A DNA stretch of 64,000 nucleotides. Source: SH-MAG3 sp036374995. GTDB lineage: Bacteria; Gemmatimonadota; Gemmatimonadetes; Longimicrobiales; RSA9. How positions within the stretch are numbered: the first letter of the stretch is position 1; every line of letters starts with the position of its first letter. The notes beneath the pieces are model-generated. The model had not been told where the DNA came from. It saw only the letters and a program-made list of their open reading frames with translations, and made no database searches. The stretch covers positions 85,100 to 149,099 of the forward strand of contig DASUSS010000093.1 in NCBI GenBank assembly GCA_036374995.1, written 5' to 3'. The position numbers and the translations under genes are program-made. Positions 25,430 through 33,881 of the stretch are shown one piece after another.

Positions 25430-26509
25430 TCAATCGGCATACAGCGCCTCCGCAATCCGCAGCCGCTGCTGCTCATTCGTGCCGTGCAGCATCTCCATCG
25501 CCTTGGCGTCCCGCATGAGCTTCTCGACCGGGTAGTCGCGCATGTAGCCGTAGCCGCCGAAGATCTGGACGGCTTCCGTCGTGACGTACATCGCGCACGA
25601 GCCGGCGGCCAGCTTCGCCATGGCGACGGCGGCCGGATCGTCGTGCAGCTCGGCCGCGCGCGCGACCAGCGCCCGCGCCGCAGTCGTCCGCGTCGCCATC
25701 TCCGCCAGCTTGTGCTGGATCCCCTCGAAGCTGCGGATCGGGCGGCCGAACTGCTCGCGCACGTTCGCATACTGTACGGCGTGATCGAGCGCGGCCTGGG
25801 CGACACCGACGGCGATCGCCGCGGCCGAGAGCCCGCCGAGCGGATCGATGGCGCTGCGCGGGTCGGTGCCGCGCCACCGCAGCCGCGCGTCCGCCGGCGC
25901 CGTCACGCCATCCAGCAGGAGATCGACGACGGGCACGGTCCGCAGGCCCATGGTGGCGGCGCGATCGCCGACCACGAACCCATCCGCCCGGGGCAGCACG
26001 AACAGCGCTGCGTCGTCATCGACATGCGCCTGGACGATCGCGATGTCCGCCTTCGTCGCGTTCGTGACCCAGCGTTTCCGGCCGCTGAACGTCCAGCCGC
26101 GGTCGGCCGCGCTCGCACGCGCCGGTTCCGCCTCGTCGTCCTCCGCGAACGCGATGCACCCGATCTGCTCGCCCGCAGCCAGACCGGCAAGGACGTCGGC
26201 GTGGGCGCTGCCGCCGTACCGGCTGAGCAGATCGGCCGCAATGACGCTCTGCGCGACGAGCAGCGCAATGCCCGCCTCGCCCCACGCCAGCTCCTCGAGC
26301 GCGGCGACGTACGTCGCCGGATCGAAGCCCATTCCGCCCGCGGACTCCGGCACCAGCATGCCGAAGAAGCCGAGCTCCGCGATCTTCCCGGCGACATCGT
26401 CGTCGACCGTGCGCTCCGCGTCCCAGCGCTCCACGTGCGGGCGCAGCTCTGCGGCAGCGAACTCGCGCGCCAGACTGCGGATCTCGAGCAGCTCCTGCGG
26501 TTCGGTCAC
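25430..26509 (-). CDS. Acyl-CoA dehydrogenase family protein, altered active site
   Basis: The 359-residue protein has the full acyl-CoA dehydrogenase fold: N-terminal helices, a beta domain with RKRWVTNATKADIAIV, and a C-terminal helical domain with NVREQFGRPIRSFEGIQ and AVQIFGGYGYMRDYPVEKLMRD. At the position of the usual catalytic Glu (YEGTSE in short-chain enzymes) it has LHGTNE, with His at residue 342. The alternative Glu seen in isovaleryl-CoA dehydrogenase is also not evident. It may be an unusual dehydrogenase or a non-dehydrogenating homologue. It overlaps the 3-hydroxyacyl-CoA dehydrogenase gene by four bases. Confidence 0.88.
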   Translation of the reverse strand: MTEPQELLEIRSLAREFAAAELRPHVERWDAERTVDDDVAGKIAELGFFGMLVPESAGGMGFDPATYVAALEELAWGEAGIALLVAQSVIAADLLSRYGGSAHADVLAGLAAGEQIGCIAFAEDDEAEPARASAADRGWTFSGRKRWVTNATKADIAIVQAHVDDDAALFVLPRADGFVVGDRAATMGLRTVPVVDLLLDGVTAPADARLRWRGTDPRSAIDPLGGLSAAAIAVGVAQAALDHAVQYANVREQFGRPIRSFEGIQHKLAEMATRTTAARALVARAAELHDDPAAVAMAKLAAGSCAMYVTTEAVQIFGGYGYMRDYPVEKLMRDAKAMEMLHGTNEQQRLRIAEALYAD

Positions 26510-27363
26510 TTCGCCTCGTAGTTGTGGAAGCCGCGGCCGCTCTTCCGCCCGAGCCAGCCGGCGGCGACGTATTTCCGCAGCAGCGGACAGGGCCGGTACT
26601 TGTCGTCGCCGAGGTCGCGCTGGAGCACCTCCATGATCGACAGACAGGTATCCAGTCCGATCAGGTCGGCGAGCGCCAGCGGGCCCATCGGATGGTTCAT
26701 GCCGAGCTTCATCACCGTGTCGATCGCCTCCGGCTCCGCCACGCCCTCCATCAGGCAGTACGCGGCCTCGTTGATCATTGGCATGAGCACCCGGTTCGAG
26801 ACGAAGCCGGCGAAGTCGTTCACCTCGACCGGTGTCTTCTCGATGCCGCGCGCCAGCTCCAGCACCGTGTCCATCGTCGCATCCGCGGTCCGCAGGCCGC
26901 GGATCACCTCCACGAGCTTCATGACCGGGACGGGGTTCATGAAATGCATGCCGATGAACCGGTCGGGCCGGCTCACGCTGGCTGCGAGTGCTGTGATGGA
27001 GATGGACGACGTGTTGGAGGCGAGGATCGCATCGCCCGCGACGGCATCGAGCGAGCGCAGGATCTCGGCCTTGAGTGCGGCATTCTCCGGTACGGCCTCG
27101 ATGATGATGCCGGCACCCGCGACGTCCTCGCGCGACCTCGTGGTACGGATATGGCCGAGCGTGGCATCGCGCTGCTCCACCGTGATGCTGCCCTTCCTGA
27201 CCTGCCGCTCGAGGTTGCCCGCGATCGTCGTGCGTGCCTGCTCGAGCTGCGCTTCGGCGACATCGATCAGCGTCACGTCGTGGCCATACTGCGCGAACGC
27301 GTGCGCGATACCGTTGCCCATCGTTCCCGCACCGACCACCCCCACCCGCATTCTAGCCGGCAT
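26506..27363 (-). CDS. 3-hydroxybutyryl-CoA dehydrogenase
   Basis: The 285-residue NAD(P)-dependent enzyme interconverts 3-hydroxyacyl-CoA and 3-ketoacyl-CoA. The start at 27363 is chosen because AGAGGAG lies five bases upstream, inside the end of the CPBP gene. GVVGAGTMGNGIAHAFA is the nucleotide-binding loop, ASNTSSISITALA and IGMHFMNPVPVMKLVE carry the catalytic Ser/His region, and FVSNRVLMPMINEA and GPLALADLIGLDTC form the dimer domain. With the acyl-CoA dehydrogenase and nearby thiolase it forms a short-chain acyl-CoA pathway. Confidence 0.94.
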   Translation of the reverse strand: MPARMRVGVVGAGTMGNGIAHAFAQYGHDVTLIDVAEAQLEQARTTIAGNLERQVRKGSITVEQRDATLGHIRTTRSREDVAGAGIIIEAVPENAALKAEILRSLDAVAGDAILASNTSSISITALAASVSRPDRFIGMHFMNPVPVMKLVEVIRGLRTADATMDTVLELARGIEKTPVEVNDFAGFVSNRVLMPMINEAAYCLMEGVAEPEAIDTVMKLGMNHPMGPLALADLIGLDTCLSIMEVLQRDLGDDKYRPCPLLRKYVAAGWLGRKSGRGFHNYEAK

Positions 27364-28255
27364 TCGACTCCTCTTCACTCCTCAGCATCAGCGGCCGTGC
27401 GGCCGCGATCGCCGGATCCGGCTGCACGCCACGCCAGCGGATGATCACCAGCAGGGCGACCGTGAAGCCGATCGTGCCGACCAGTCCACCCTCCGGCCCG
27501 AAGCGCGCGCCCGACCACCACTCCGGCCCGCCGACCACCGGCTCGTACAGCGGCGTATCGAACATCTCGAGGCCGCTCACCGGCAGGTCGAACAGCGTCG
27601 CCATGGCCCAGTTCCAGCCCATGTGCACCGCCGTGGCGAACCAGAGACTGAGCGTCCGAAGATACGCAATCGCGAGCAGGATCCCCGCGAGAAAGATGTT
27701 CACCAGCGCGAACACGCCGACGGACGGGTTCGCGCCGTGCGCGAGTGCGAACAGCACCGCCGAGACGACGGTCGCCGCCACGGGTCCCCCCGCACGCGCG
27801 AGCACCTGAAACCCGTACCCGCGGAACACGGCCTCCTCCGCCAGCGCGGCGGCGGTGAAGATGCCCGCCTGTGCGGCGACGGCGGCGATCCAGGCCCCGC
27901 CGGTTCCCTGCTGCCCCGCGTACGCGAGGGAGCCGCTCAGCAGCAGCGCGGCGACCGCGGTCAGCAGGCCGGCCACGCCGATCATCACGCCGATCCCCGC
28001 ATGGCGCAGCGCCGCCGGCGTCAGCGCGATGCCGAGCGCGGCCACCGGGCGGCCATCGATTCCGCGGATCAGCAGTGCACCCGCGAGCAGAGCGGCGGCC
28101 GCCGTGACTACGGACTCGAGGAACGCGACCTCGTGCACCGCATCCGGCAGCATGCGCCAGAGGGTGCCCAGCACGATGCCGAGTGCGACCAGCAGCCCGG
28201 CGTATGCCGCGATCCGCGCGACGGCACCGATCCAGCCGGTCGCGCCACTGCGCAT
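27353..28255 (-). CDS. CPBP family intramembrane metalloprotease
   Basis: The 300-residue membrane protein has about eight hydrophobic segments and the CPBP/Abi motifs: EEAVFRGYGFQ (Glu-Glu and Arg), LFALAHGANPSVG (His), and VHMGWNWAMA. This places it with Rce1-like glutamate/zinc intramembrane proteases. I start it at 28255, after the bioY terminator. The upstream extension of the same frame overlaps bioY and is not coding. Its stop is overlapped by the 3-hydroxybutyryl-CoA dehydrogenase start. The substrate is unknown. Confidence 0.87.
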   Translation of the reverse strand: MRSGATGWIGAVARIAAYAGLLVALGIVLGTLWRMLPDAVHEVAFLESVVTAAAALLAGALLIRGIDGRPVAALGIALTPAALRHAGIGVMIGVAGLLTAVAALLLSGSLAYAGQQGTGGAWIAAVAAQAGIFTAAALAEEAVFRGYGFQVLARAGGPVAATVVSAVLFALAHGANPSVGVFALVNIFLAGILLAIAYLRTLSLWFATAVHMGWNWAMATLFDLPVSGLEMFDTPLYEPVVGGPEWWSGARFGPEGGLVGTIGFTVALLVIIRWRGVQPDPAIAAARPLMLRSEEESNAG

Positions 28256-28256
28256 C

Positions 28257-28291
28257 ACAGAAAACCCCCGCGCTACAACAGCGCGAGGGTT
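28257..28291 (-). terminator. Rho-independent terminator overlapping the end of bioY
   Basis: On the minus strand the arms AACCCTCGCGCT and AGCGCGGGGGTT (28291-28263) form a 12-bp stem with one wobble and a five-base loop, followed by TT. The first arm encodes the last bioY codons, so the stop codon lies in the loop. It separates the thiolase-bioY unit from the CPBP-led operon. Confidence 0.75.
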
Positions 28292-28866
28292 CGGCTCCGG
28301 ATCCGCAGTGCGATGACGACTGCGATCACGAGCTTCACGAGATCGCCGAGCAGAAACGGCAATACGCCGAGTCGCAGCGCTGTCGCCGCATCTCCGGTGA
28401 GCAGAGTCAGCTGCGCCCAGCCGCCCGCGAAGATGGCGACCAGTGCGAGCAATCCCGCCACCGTGAGCGCACCCGCCTGTGCCATCGCACTGCCACGCGG
28501 GCGCACGCTCGCCGCACCCGCGATCGCGGCAGCCGCCGGGAACGCGAGCAGGTATCCGCCCGTGGGTCCGAACAGTGCCGGGAACCCGATGCCCGCGGCG
28601 AACACGGGCAGGCCGGCCGCACCGGCCAGCAGGTACGCGACCTGGGCCGACGCGCCGAGTGCCGGACCGAGCAGCATTCCCGACAGCAGGACCATCAGCG
28701 TCTGGAGCGACACCGGCACGGCCGTACCGGGCAGTGGCATGGACACGTGCGCGCTGAACGCCGTCAGCAGGACGAACGAGACGAGCGCGAATGCGCGCCG
28801 TGCCGGCACGCTCGTGAGCACCTCGACATCCGCGACGCGCCGGATCTGCGCGAGCTTCACGTTCAT
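28273..28866 (-). CDS. bioY: Biotin transporter BioY
   Basis: The 197-residue membrane protein starts at 28866, two bases after the thiolase stop. It has the S-component features of BioY: six hydrophobic segments, PVSLQTLMVLLSGMLLGPALG, the GLPVFAAGIGFPALFGPTGGYLLAFP loop region, and the ALRLGVLPFLLGDLVKLVIA helix. It binds biotin alone or with an ECF energising module. No biotin synthesis genes or ECF partners are in the window. Confidence 0.93.
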   Translation of the reverse strand: MNVKLAQIRRVADVEVLTSVPARRAFALVSFVLLTAFSAHVSMPLPGTAVPVSLQTLMVLLSGMLLGPALGASAQVAYLLAGAAGLPVFAAGIGFPALFGPTGGYLLAFPAAAAIAGAASVRPRGSAMAQAGALTVAGLLALVAIFAGGWAQLTLLTGDAATALRLGVLPFLLGDLVKLVIAVVIALRIRSRTLALL

Positions 28867-28868
28867 GG

Positions 28869-30080
28869 TCAGACCCTTTCCACCGAGAGCGCGACGGCAT
28901 CGCCGCCGCCGAGACACAGTGTGGCGAGGCCGGTGCGGGCTTCACGCTGCTGCATCGCGTTGAGCAGTGTCACCAGCACGCGTGCACCGGATGCGCCGAT
29001 GGGATGGCCGAGCGCAACCGCGCCGCCGTGCACGTTCACCCGATCCCAGTCCCAACCCAGCTCGCGGCCGTCGGCCAGAGCCTGTACCGCGAACGCCTCG
29101 TTCGCCTCGATCAGGTCGTAGTCACCGATCTGCCGGCCTTCCTTCTCCATCACGCGCCGGACCGCGAGCACGGGAGCGAAGAACAGCTCGCGCGGACTGA
29201 CGGCTCCGCTCGCGTAGGCATTGATGCGCGCCTGGATGGTCAGGCCGTGCGCCTGCGCATACGCCTCGCTCGTCACGACCAGCGCCGCCGCACCGTCGTT
29301 CAACCCCGGCGCGTTGCCGGCCGTGACGATCGGCTCCGTCACCTCCTTCGGTGCGAACTGCGCGAACGACGGCTTCAGCTTCGCCAGCGTCTCCACCGAC
29401 GTGTCGCGCCGCGGCGGCTCGTCGGACTCGATCACCATCGCACCCTTCCGGCTCGCGATCTCGACCGGAACGATCTCGTTGCGGAACGCGCCGCTGTCCA
29501 TCGCCGCGACCGCCCGGCGGTGCGACTCGACCGAGAACTCGTCCGCGTCCTTCCGGCTGATCCCCGCCTTGTACGCCGTGTACTCCGCGTGACCGCCCAT
29601 GTGGCACGATTCGAACGAGCACCAGAGACCGTCGTGGATCAGACCGTCGATGATCTCCTGGTTGCCGAACTTCACGCCCTCCCGGTGACCGAACAGGTAG
29701 TACGGCGCACTGGACATCGATTCCATCCCGCCCGCCACCATGACATCGGCATCGCCCGCCCGGATCGCCTGCGCGGCGAGCATCACCGCCTGCAGCCCCG
29801 AGCCGCACACGCGGCTCACGGTCATGGCACCGACGTTGTCCGGAATGCCGCCGCGGATCGCCGCCTGCCGCGCCGGCGCCTGGCCCGACCCGCCGGTCAG
29901 GACCTGACCGAGAATGACGTCGTCGATCTCCGCGGCCTCGATGCCGGCGCGCTCGACTGCCGCGCGGATCGCAATGGCGCCGAGCTCCGGCGCCCGCAAC
30001 GGACTCAGTCCGCCGAGAAACCTGCCGATCGGAGTGCGCGCGCCGCTGACGACGACGGCGGTACGGCGCGGATCGGACAT
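28869..30080 (-). CDS. Acetyl-CoA acetyltransferase (thiolase)
   Basis: The 403-residue enzyme condenses or cleaves acetoacetyl-CoA type substrates. The active-site Cys lies in SRVCGSGLQAVMLAAQ near residue 90, the His in VHGGAVALGHPIGASGA, and the second Cys in LATLCLGGGDAVAL. The start at 30080 has GAGGTGAT upstream. It is followed two bases later by bioY. The nearby dehydrogenases complete a 3-ketoacyl-CoA module. Direction (degradation or synthesis) cannot be read from sequence. Confidence 0.95.
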   Translation of the reverse strand: MSDPRRTAVVVSGARTPIGRFLGGLSPLRAPELGAIAIRAAVERAGIEAAEIDDVILGQVLTGGSGQAPARQAAIRGGIPDNVGAMTVSRVCGSGLQAVMLAAQAIRAGDADVMVAGGMESMSSAPYYLFGHREGVKFGNQEIIDGLIHDGLWCSFESCHMGGHAEYTAYKAGISRKDADEFSVESHRRAVAAMDSGAFRNEIVPVEIASRKGAMVIESDEPPRRDTSVETLAKLKPSFAQFAPKEVTEPIVTAGNAPGLNDGAAALVVTSEAYAQAHGLTIQARINAYASGAVSPRELFFAPVLAVRRVMEKEGRQIGDYDLIEANEAFAVQALADGRELGWDWDRVNVHGGAVALGHPIGASGARVLVTLLNAMQQREARTGLATLCLGGGDAVALSVERV

Positions 30081-30136
30081 GTATCACCTCGTATTCATCG
30101 ATTCTCAACGCGGCCACCCGCCTCATACGGCGGGGA

Positions 30137-30165
30137 ATAATACCCGGGGCGGCACCGCGAGTCTA
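30137..30165 (-). promoter_or_regulatory. Promoter candidate for thiolase-bioY
   Basis: On the minus strand TAGACT (30165-30160) and TATTAT (30142-30137) are separated by 17 bases, about 57 bases before the thiolase start codon. The -10 box is one of the most AT-rich patches in the region. Confidence 0.5.
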
Positions 30166-30213
30166 GTACGCGCGGATGCGGCCGCGCGACGAACCGGACG
30201 TACGCCTCCACTC

Positions 30214-31095
30214 CTATTCCGCCACGAGCGTCGGCCGTTCCGCCGCCGGGTCGAGCCGCCCCCACGGCACCACCGGATCGTGCTCGAAGACGAGCAGCCA
30301 CTGCTCCTCACGGGCCCGCGCGAGCAGCGATCGCTTCGACTCGAGCGTGACCAGCGGCTCGACGTCGTAGCCCATTATCCACGGCAGCGGCAGATGCGCG
30401 GACGTGGGAAGCACGTCCGCGAGAAAGCACGCCGTCTCGCCGCCCGACCGGATGAGCACCGACTGGTGGTGCGGCGTATGACCCGGTGTGCGCAGCACGC
30501 TGACACCCGGCACGATCTCCACATCACCCTCCACCAGATCCATTCTTCCCGCCTCCACGACGGGCTCGAAGTTGTGTGGCAGGTAGCTCGCCTGGATGCG
30601 CTCGTTGCGGATGCGTGACCACTCCAGCTCGCCGCGCTGCACGATGTAGCGAGCGCGGCGGAACGACAGCACGATGCCGCCGTCCTCCTCGCGCCGCGTG
30701 TTGCCGCCCGCGTGATCGAAATGGAGGTGTGTGTCGAGCATGATGTCGACGTCATCGGCCGTGAAGCCCAGCCGGCCGAGTGCCTCCTCGATACGGGTCG
30801 GGAAACGGGCCGGGTCGGAGGCGGCATTGTCGATGCCGTAGATCTCGACGAACTTCTCGTTCTCCTTGTTGCCCGCGCCGTTGTCGATCAGCACGAGCGC
30901 GTCGGCCGTCTCGACGAGGAGGCAGCGCAGGGCCAGCGGTATCCGGTTCCGCTCATCGGCGGGAATGCGCCTCTCCCAGAGCGGCTTCGGCACGACGCCG
31001 AACATCGCGCCGCCGTCCAGTTTCTGGGTGCCGGCCTCCAGCGCGTGGATGCGCAGGTCGCCGAGCTGGCGCGTGCGGACGAGCGGCGCCGTCAT
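30214..31095 (-). CDS. MBL-fold metallo-hydrolase
   Basis: The 293-residue protein starts at 31095, overlapping the exonuclease gene by four bases (ATGA). The metallo-beta-lactamase signature is DTHLHFDHAGG near residue 115, with further metal ligands at TPGHTPHHQSVLI and FLADVLPTSAHLPL and a late His in EHDPVVPWG. The overall pattern resembles quorum-quenching lactonase/PqsE-like hydrolases of about 290 residues, but the substrate is undetermined. No signal peptide is seen. Confidence 0.88.
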   Translation of the reverse strand: MTAPLVRTRQLGDLRIHALEAGTQKLDGGAMFGVVPKPLWERRIPADERNRIPLALRCLLVETADALVLIDNGAGNKENEKFVEIYGIDNAASDPARFPTRIEEALGRLGFTADDVDIMLDTHLHFDHAGGNTRREEDGGIVLSFRRARYIVQRGELEWSRIRNERIQASYLPHNFEPVVEAGRMDLVEGDVEIVPGVSVLRTPGHTPHHQSVLIRSGGETACFLADVLPTSAHLPLPWIMGYDVEPLVTLESKRSLLARAREEQWLLVFEHDPVVPWGRLDPAAERPTLVAE

Positions 31096-31880
31096 GGCTC
31101 CGGCTCCGCTATCGACTGCGGATTCGCCTGCCGCCGGCGCCGCTTCGCCCGTCGCACGAGCAGCTCCTGCAGCTGGTGCCAGCGCGTGACCTCCAGGTCC
31201 TCGAGGCGCTCGAGCAGCACTCGGAACAGCTGCACCGTCGCCCGCGCATCCCCGTACGCCCGGTGCCGCGCCTCGATCGGGATGTTGAAGAAGTAGATCA
31301 GCGAGTCGAGCGAGCGGCTGCGCAGCTCCGGCACGAGCTTGCGCGCCATCCGCACCGTGCACAGCGTGCGGCCGCGCAGCACGGCGCCGGCGCGCTCCAT
31401 CTCCCGACCGACGAAGTGCCAGTCGAACATCGCGTTGTGCGCGACGAAGACGGCACCGTCGAGCACCCGGCCGACCTGGACGGCCACGTCCGCGAACCGC
31501 GGCGCGTCGCGCACCATGTCCCACGAGATGTTCGTCAGCGTCGTGATGAGCGAGGGGATCGGCCGCTCGGGATTGATGAGCGAGCGGTACTCATCGACAA
31601 TGGTGCCGTCGCCGCGCACCCGCACGGCTGCGATGTCCGTGATGCGGTGCCCACGGCTCCACGCGCCGCCGGTCGTCTCCACATCGACGACGACGTACTC
31701 GAGCGAGCGGATCGGCGCATCCTCCCGCGCCGCTCCCGCGCAGTCGACGGGAACCGCCAGCAGGCGCTCCCGCGCGGGCAGGTTCCCGAGACGGATCCGG
31801 ATCCCGCGGCGCGCCGCGTCGCTCGCATCGATCACCAGCCCCGGCAGGTTCAGCTGCACCGCACGCCTACCACGCGTCAT
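31092..31880 (-). CDS. DEDDh 3'-5' exonuclease (DnaQ/epsilon-like)
   Basis: The 262-residue protein has an N-terminal stretch of about 60 residues of unknown role, then an exonuclease domain: VVVDVETTGG (Exo I), FVAHNAMFDWHFV (Exo II), and HRAYGDARATVQLF (Exo III with His). These supply the four acidic metal ligands and the His of DEDDh nucleases, as in Pol III epsilon. A very basic C-terminus (VRRAKRRRRQA) may bind nucleic acid. It overlaps arcA by 14 bases. Confidence 0.88.
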   Translation of the reverse strand: MTRGRRAVQLNLPGLVIDASDAARRGIRIRLGNLPARERLLAVPVDCAGAAREDAPIRSLEYVVVDVETTGGAWSRGHRITDIAAVRVRGDGTIVDEYRSLINPERPIPSLITTLTNISWDMVRDAPRFADVAVQVGRVLDGAVFVAHNAMFDWHFVGREMERAGAVLRGRTLCTVRMARKLVPELRSRSLDSLIYFFNIPIEARHRAYGDARATVQLFRVLLERLEDLEVTRWHQLQELLVRRAKRRRRQANPQSIAEPEP

Positions 31881-33111
31881 CCCGGCGCACCGGCAGAGTC
31901 ATGCAGCGACTGCCGCCGCCGCCGCGCACGAGCTCGCTGCCATCGTACACGAGCGCGACCTTCTCGTCATCACCGATCTCGGTATCGCCCGTCAGGAAGT
32001 CGATCCCCTTCACGATCCGGTAGCCGGCCTGGCGTCGCAGCTCGTCGTACGTCGCCTCGTTGCGCGAGTAGCCGAGGATCAGCCCGGGCCGGACCGCGAC
32101 GAAATTGCAGCCGCTCGACCATTGCTCGCGCTCCTGCAGCGTGCGCTGCGCTCCACCGCAGAACACCGGCTCCAACGGCATGTCCAGCTGTCGCAGCGCA
32201 GCGAACAGGTTCGGCATCTCGCGCATGCCCTTCTTCCCCGCACGCAGATGCAGCACCGGGCTCCGCGTCGGACCCACGAAGTTCGGCGGGAACACGACGC
32301 AGTGCTCCCGGTCGATCATCGTGAAGATCATGTCGAGATGGATCATCGCGCGGTCGGTCGGCAGTACGACGACGAGAATGTCGCGCACGCCCTGCTTCGT
32401 GGTCAGCTGCTCCGCGAGCGTGTCGAACGCACCCGGACTCGAGCGCTGCGACATGCCGACCAGCACCAGATCCCGACGCAGCACGTGCACGTCACCGCCC
32501 TCGATCGTGTAGCCCGCGCGCCGTTCTTCGCTGCCGTCGTAGATCAGCCCGCTGTTCTCCAGCAGCGGATGGTACTGGAAGAGCGCCTTCATCAGGATCT
32601 CCTCCGTCCACCGCACGTTGTAGCGCATCGACCCGATGATGACGCCGTCGCCGACGACCATCCCCGCATCGCGGGTGAAGTACAGGTTCGGCAGCGGCGG
32701 CAGCTCGTAGTGCTGCACGTTCAGCAGCGTCTGCAGTGCACCCCCCTCCACCGCCCGACCCTCGATGAACAGCGATACGAGGTCTGCCGACGGGACCTCC
32801 ATCAGATGCCGCGCGAGCGGCTCCGAGCGCGCCACATCCATCACCCGCTCGATCAGGAACGGCCGCACCTCCGGGTGATCGAACACCTCCTCGAGCAGCT
32901 CGCGGACCTCGTATACCTCCGCGAAGCGCGACAGCAGTGCCTTGAACCGGTGATGCTCCCGCCGCGCCTGCTCCAGGTCGATGATGTCGTCGTAGAGGAA
33001 GTCTTCCCGGTTCGTCGGCGTCACCGCCAGCAGCTCCGGGCCCGGCGTGTGACAGATCACCGCCTCCAGCGTCCCGATCTCCGACGTCGCCGCCACGCGC
33101 GCCGCCATCAC
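31867..33111 (-). CDS. arcA: Arginine deiminase
   Basis: The 414-residue enzyme hydrolyses arginine to citrulline and ammonia. Family motifs are NLYFTRDAGMVVGDG, TIEGGDVHVLRRD, IHLDMIFTMID, and the C-terminal active-site Cys in GGGGSRCMTLP. The length is normal (about 410). It begins immediately after the rex stop codon, so it probably shares the rex promoter and operator. Ornithine transcarbamylase and carbamate kinase, the usual partners, are absent here. It could therefore feed citrulline into another route or depend on distant genes. Confidence 0.93.
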   Translation of the reverse strand: MMAARVAATSEIGTLEAVICHTPGPELLAVTPTNREDFLYDDIIDLEQARREHHRFKALLSRFAEVYEVRELLEEVFDHPEVRPFLIERVMDVARSEPLARHLMEVPSADLVSLFIEGRAVEGGALQTLLNVQHYELPPLPNLYFTRDAGMVVGDGVIIGSMRYNVRWTEEILMKALFQYHPLLENSGLIYDGSEERRAGYTIEGGDVHVLRRDLVLVGMSQRSSPGAFDTLAEQLTTKQGVRDILVVVLPTDRAMIHLDMIFTMIDREHCVVFPPNFVGPTRSPVLHLRAGKKGMREMPNLFAALRQLDMPLEPVFCGGAQRTLQEREQWSSGCNFVAVRPGLILGYSRNEATYDELRRQAGYRIVKGIDFLTGDTEIGDDEKVALVYDGSELVRGGGGSRCMTLPVRRDDAW

Positions 33112-33774
33112 CTACCCCCGCGAGGCCGCCGGCCGCGATGCCACCGCTCGCGCCCGCCGCGCATCGTTCACCAGCGCGTACGACAGACCCTCCAGCTCGA
33201 GCGCCATGTTCACCGTCTTCACCGCCACGTCATCCGGCACGTTCAGCTTCGTCGGCGCAAAATTCAGAATCGCGCGCACCCCTGCCGCCACCACACGATC
33301 CACCACCGCCTGCGCCGCTTCCGCCGGCACCGCGACGATCGCGATGTCCATCCCCTTCAGCGACACCTTCAGCTCCGCGTCCGGCTGCACCACCAGCCCG
33401 TTCCACTCCCGCCCGATCTTCTCCCGGTCCGAGTCGAACACCGTCACGATGTCGAAACCCTGCCGCCGGAAATCCTGATACGCCATCAGAGCCGCGCCGA
33501 TCTTGCCCGCCCCGATCAGCGCCACCCGCCACCGCCGCTCCAGACCCAGAATCCCCCGCAGCGCCGCCACCAGCTCCGGCACCGAATAGCCCAGTCCCCG
33601 CTTCCCGAACGTCCCGAAGAAGGACAGGTCCTTGCGCACCTGCGCCGCCGATGTGCCGCACCGCCGCGCCAGCTCCTCGCTCGCCAGCGTCGTCACTCCG
33701 CTCGCTGCCAGCTCCGTCAGCAAACGCAGATACATCGACAGCCGTGCGACCGTCGATTCCGACACTTTCCTCAT
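33112..33774 (-). CDS. rex: Redox-sensing transcriptional repressor Rex
   Basis: The 220-residue protein starts at 33774, removing a non-homologous extension. The N-terminal winged helix has TVARLSMYLRLLTEL and SAAQVRKDLSFFGTFGKRGLGY, the typical DNA-recognition region. The C-terminal Rossmann domain has VALIGAGKIGAALMAY and a C-terminal helix ending EGLSYALV for domain swapping. Rex senses the NADH/NAD ratio and represses fermentation and respiration genes. A perfect Rex operator lies 48 bases upstream, indicating autoregulation. Confidence 0.95.
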   Translation of the reverse strand: MRKVSESTVARLSMYLRLLTELAASGVTTLASEELARRCGTSAAQVRKDLSFFGTFGKRGLGYSVPELVAALRGILGLERRWRVALIGAGKIGAALMAYQDFRRQGFDIVTVFDSDREKIGREWNGLVVQPDAELKVSLKGMDIAIVAVPAEAAQAVVDRVVAAGVRAILNFAPTKLNVPDDVAVKTVNMALELEGLSYALVNDARRARAVASRPAASRG

Positions 33775-33821
33775 GCTCCGCTCACCGTCGACCCTGATCG
33801 TTGCCGCGCCGCGGGACCCCT

Positions 33822-33839
33822 TTGTGAAAGCATTCACAA
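33822..33839. promoter_or_regulatory. Rex operator TTGTGAAAGCATTCACAA
   Basis: This 18-base palindrome matches the published Rex consensus TTGTGAA-N4-TTCACAA at every arm position. It lies just downstream of the predicted -10 box, overlapping the expected transcription start of rex, an ideal place for repression. I saw no second equally good copy in the window. Confidence 0.9.
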
Positions 33840-33844
33840 TGGCC

Positions 33845-33873
33845 AACCTACGGGAGATCTTCGGCGCCGTCAA
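33845..33873 (-). promoter_or_regulatory. rex promoter (TTGACG-N17-TAGGTT)
   Basis: On the minus strand TTGACG (33873-33868) and TAGGTT (33850-33845) are separated by 17 bases. The Rex operator begins six bases downstream of the -10 box. The layout matches the tRNA and rpmE promoters in the window. Confidence 0.75.
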
Positions 33874-33881
33874 TCACGCCG

